This document shows, one piece after another, positions 5,321 through 5,398 of a DNA stretch of 5,398 nt (positions within the stretch are counted from its first letter, which is position 1; the number at the start of each line of letters is the position of its first letter). The DNA is taken from positions 1 through 5,398 of the forward strand of contig CAMQYB010000150.1 in assembly GCA_947039055.1 (NCBI GenBank), given 5' to 3'. The stretch is from an uncultured Deferribacteraceae bacterium (GTDB lineage Bacteria; Chrysiogenota; Deferribacteres; Deferribacterales; Mucispirillaceae). The notes under the pieces are model-generated. The model had not been told where the DNA came from. It made no database searches and saw only the letters and a list, made by a program, of their open reading frames with translations. A program made the position numbers and the translations under genes.

Positions 5321-5398
5321 GAAAGCTATTACCCCCCCCCGTTAGTTAGTTTCGTGGGCAAGTTTCGTGGGCGTGGTTTGGTGCGTAGGCAAGTTTTG
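5321..5398. repeat. Poly-C tract and G/T-rich short repeats after the fusion gene
   Basis: Eleven bases after the stop codon comes a run of nine C (5332-5340), then G/T-rich sequence with AGTTTCGTGGGC at 5348-5359 and again at 5361-5372 (period 13), and GGCAAGTTTCG at 5357-5367 echoed by GGCAAGTTTTG at 5388-5398. The composition differs sharply from everything before it. No reading frame or terminator hairpin is evident. It may be the edge of an intergenic repeat family or a sequencing/assembly edge. Confidence 0.6.

Overview
The window comes from an AT-rich bacterial chromosome. Its genes encode a periplasmic MltB-type murein hydrolase, a pentose-phosphate-cycle enzyme, a stand-alone receiver protein and a sugar-nucleotide/pseudo-mutase fusion. 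The MltB-family enzyme implies a cell envelope with an outer membrane. Long nucleotidyltransferase-hexapeptide-phosphohexomutase fusions and stand-alone CheY-like proteins with a Lys-Ser at the end of the receiver occur, from memory, in deltaproteobacteria-like lineages and also in cyanobacteria and others. I can therefore say 'AT-rich Gram-negative bacterium' but cannot name the genus.

Layout. Positions 8-1123 (minus): a lytic murein transglycosylase with an N-terminal membrane/lipoprotein-like signal. Positions 1124-1314: a divergent intergenic region with nested inverted repeats. Positions 1315-1959 (plus): ribulose-phosphate 3-epimerase. Positions 1960-2150: an AT-rich spacer carrying a compact operator-like dyad (2100-2117) just before a receiver-only response regulator (2151-2510, 119 aa). 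The longer reading frame from 2106 would run through this dyad and has no ribosome site. Positions 2511-2821: a 311-base non-coding region that is unusually structured. It holds a 10-bp inverted repeat after the regulator stop, a perfect 9-1-9 palindrome, three 13-bp tandem repeats, and a diverged tandem duplication of about 100 bp. Each copy of the duplication repeats the order '13-bp box, AT-rich -10-like element, foldable hairpin'. Positions 2822-5320 (plus): an 832-aa fusion of a sugar-phosphate nucleotidyltransferase, left-handed beta-helix repeats and a phosphohexomutase-like domain whose active-site loops are degenerate. Positions 5321-5398: an abrupt change to a run of nine C followed by G/T-rich short direct repeats.

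How it fits together. The fusion enzyme probably makes or senses an activated sugar for envelope or exopolysaccharide synthesis, and the transglycosylase remodels peptidoglycan. The epimerase is central carbon metabolism. The receiver protein has no output domain and must act through a partner that is not in this window. The genes are not a tight operon: every gap is close to 200 bp or more, so each gene probably has its own promoter. I found no mobile element, CRISPR array, tRNA or rRNA. The most notable material is the duplicated promoter/leader-like module ahead of the fusion gene, followed by the degenerate mutase half of the fusion protein.
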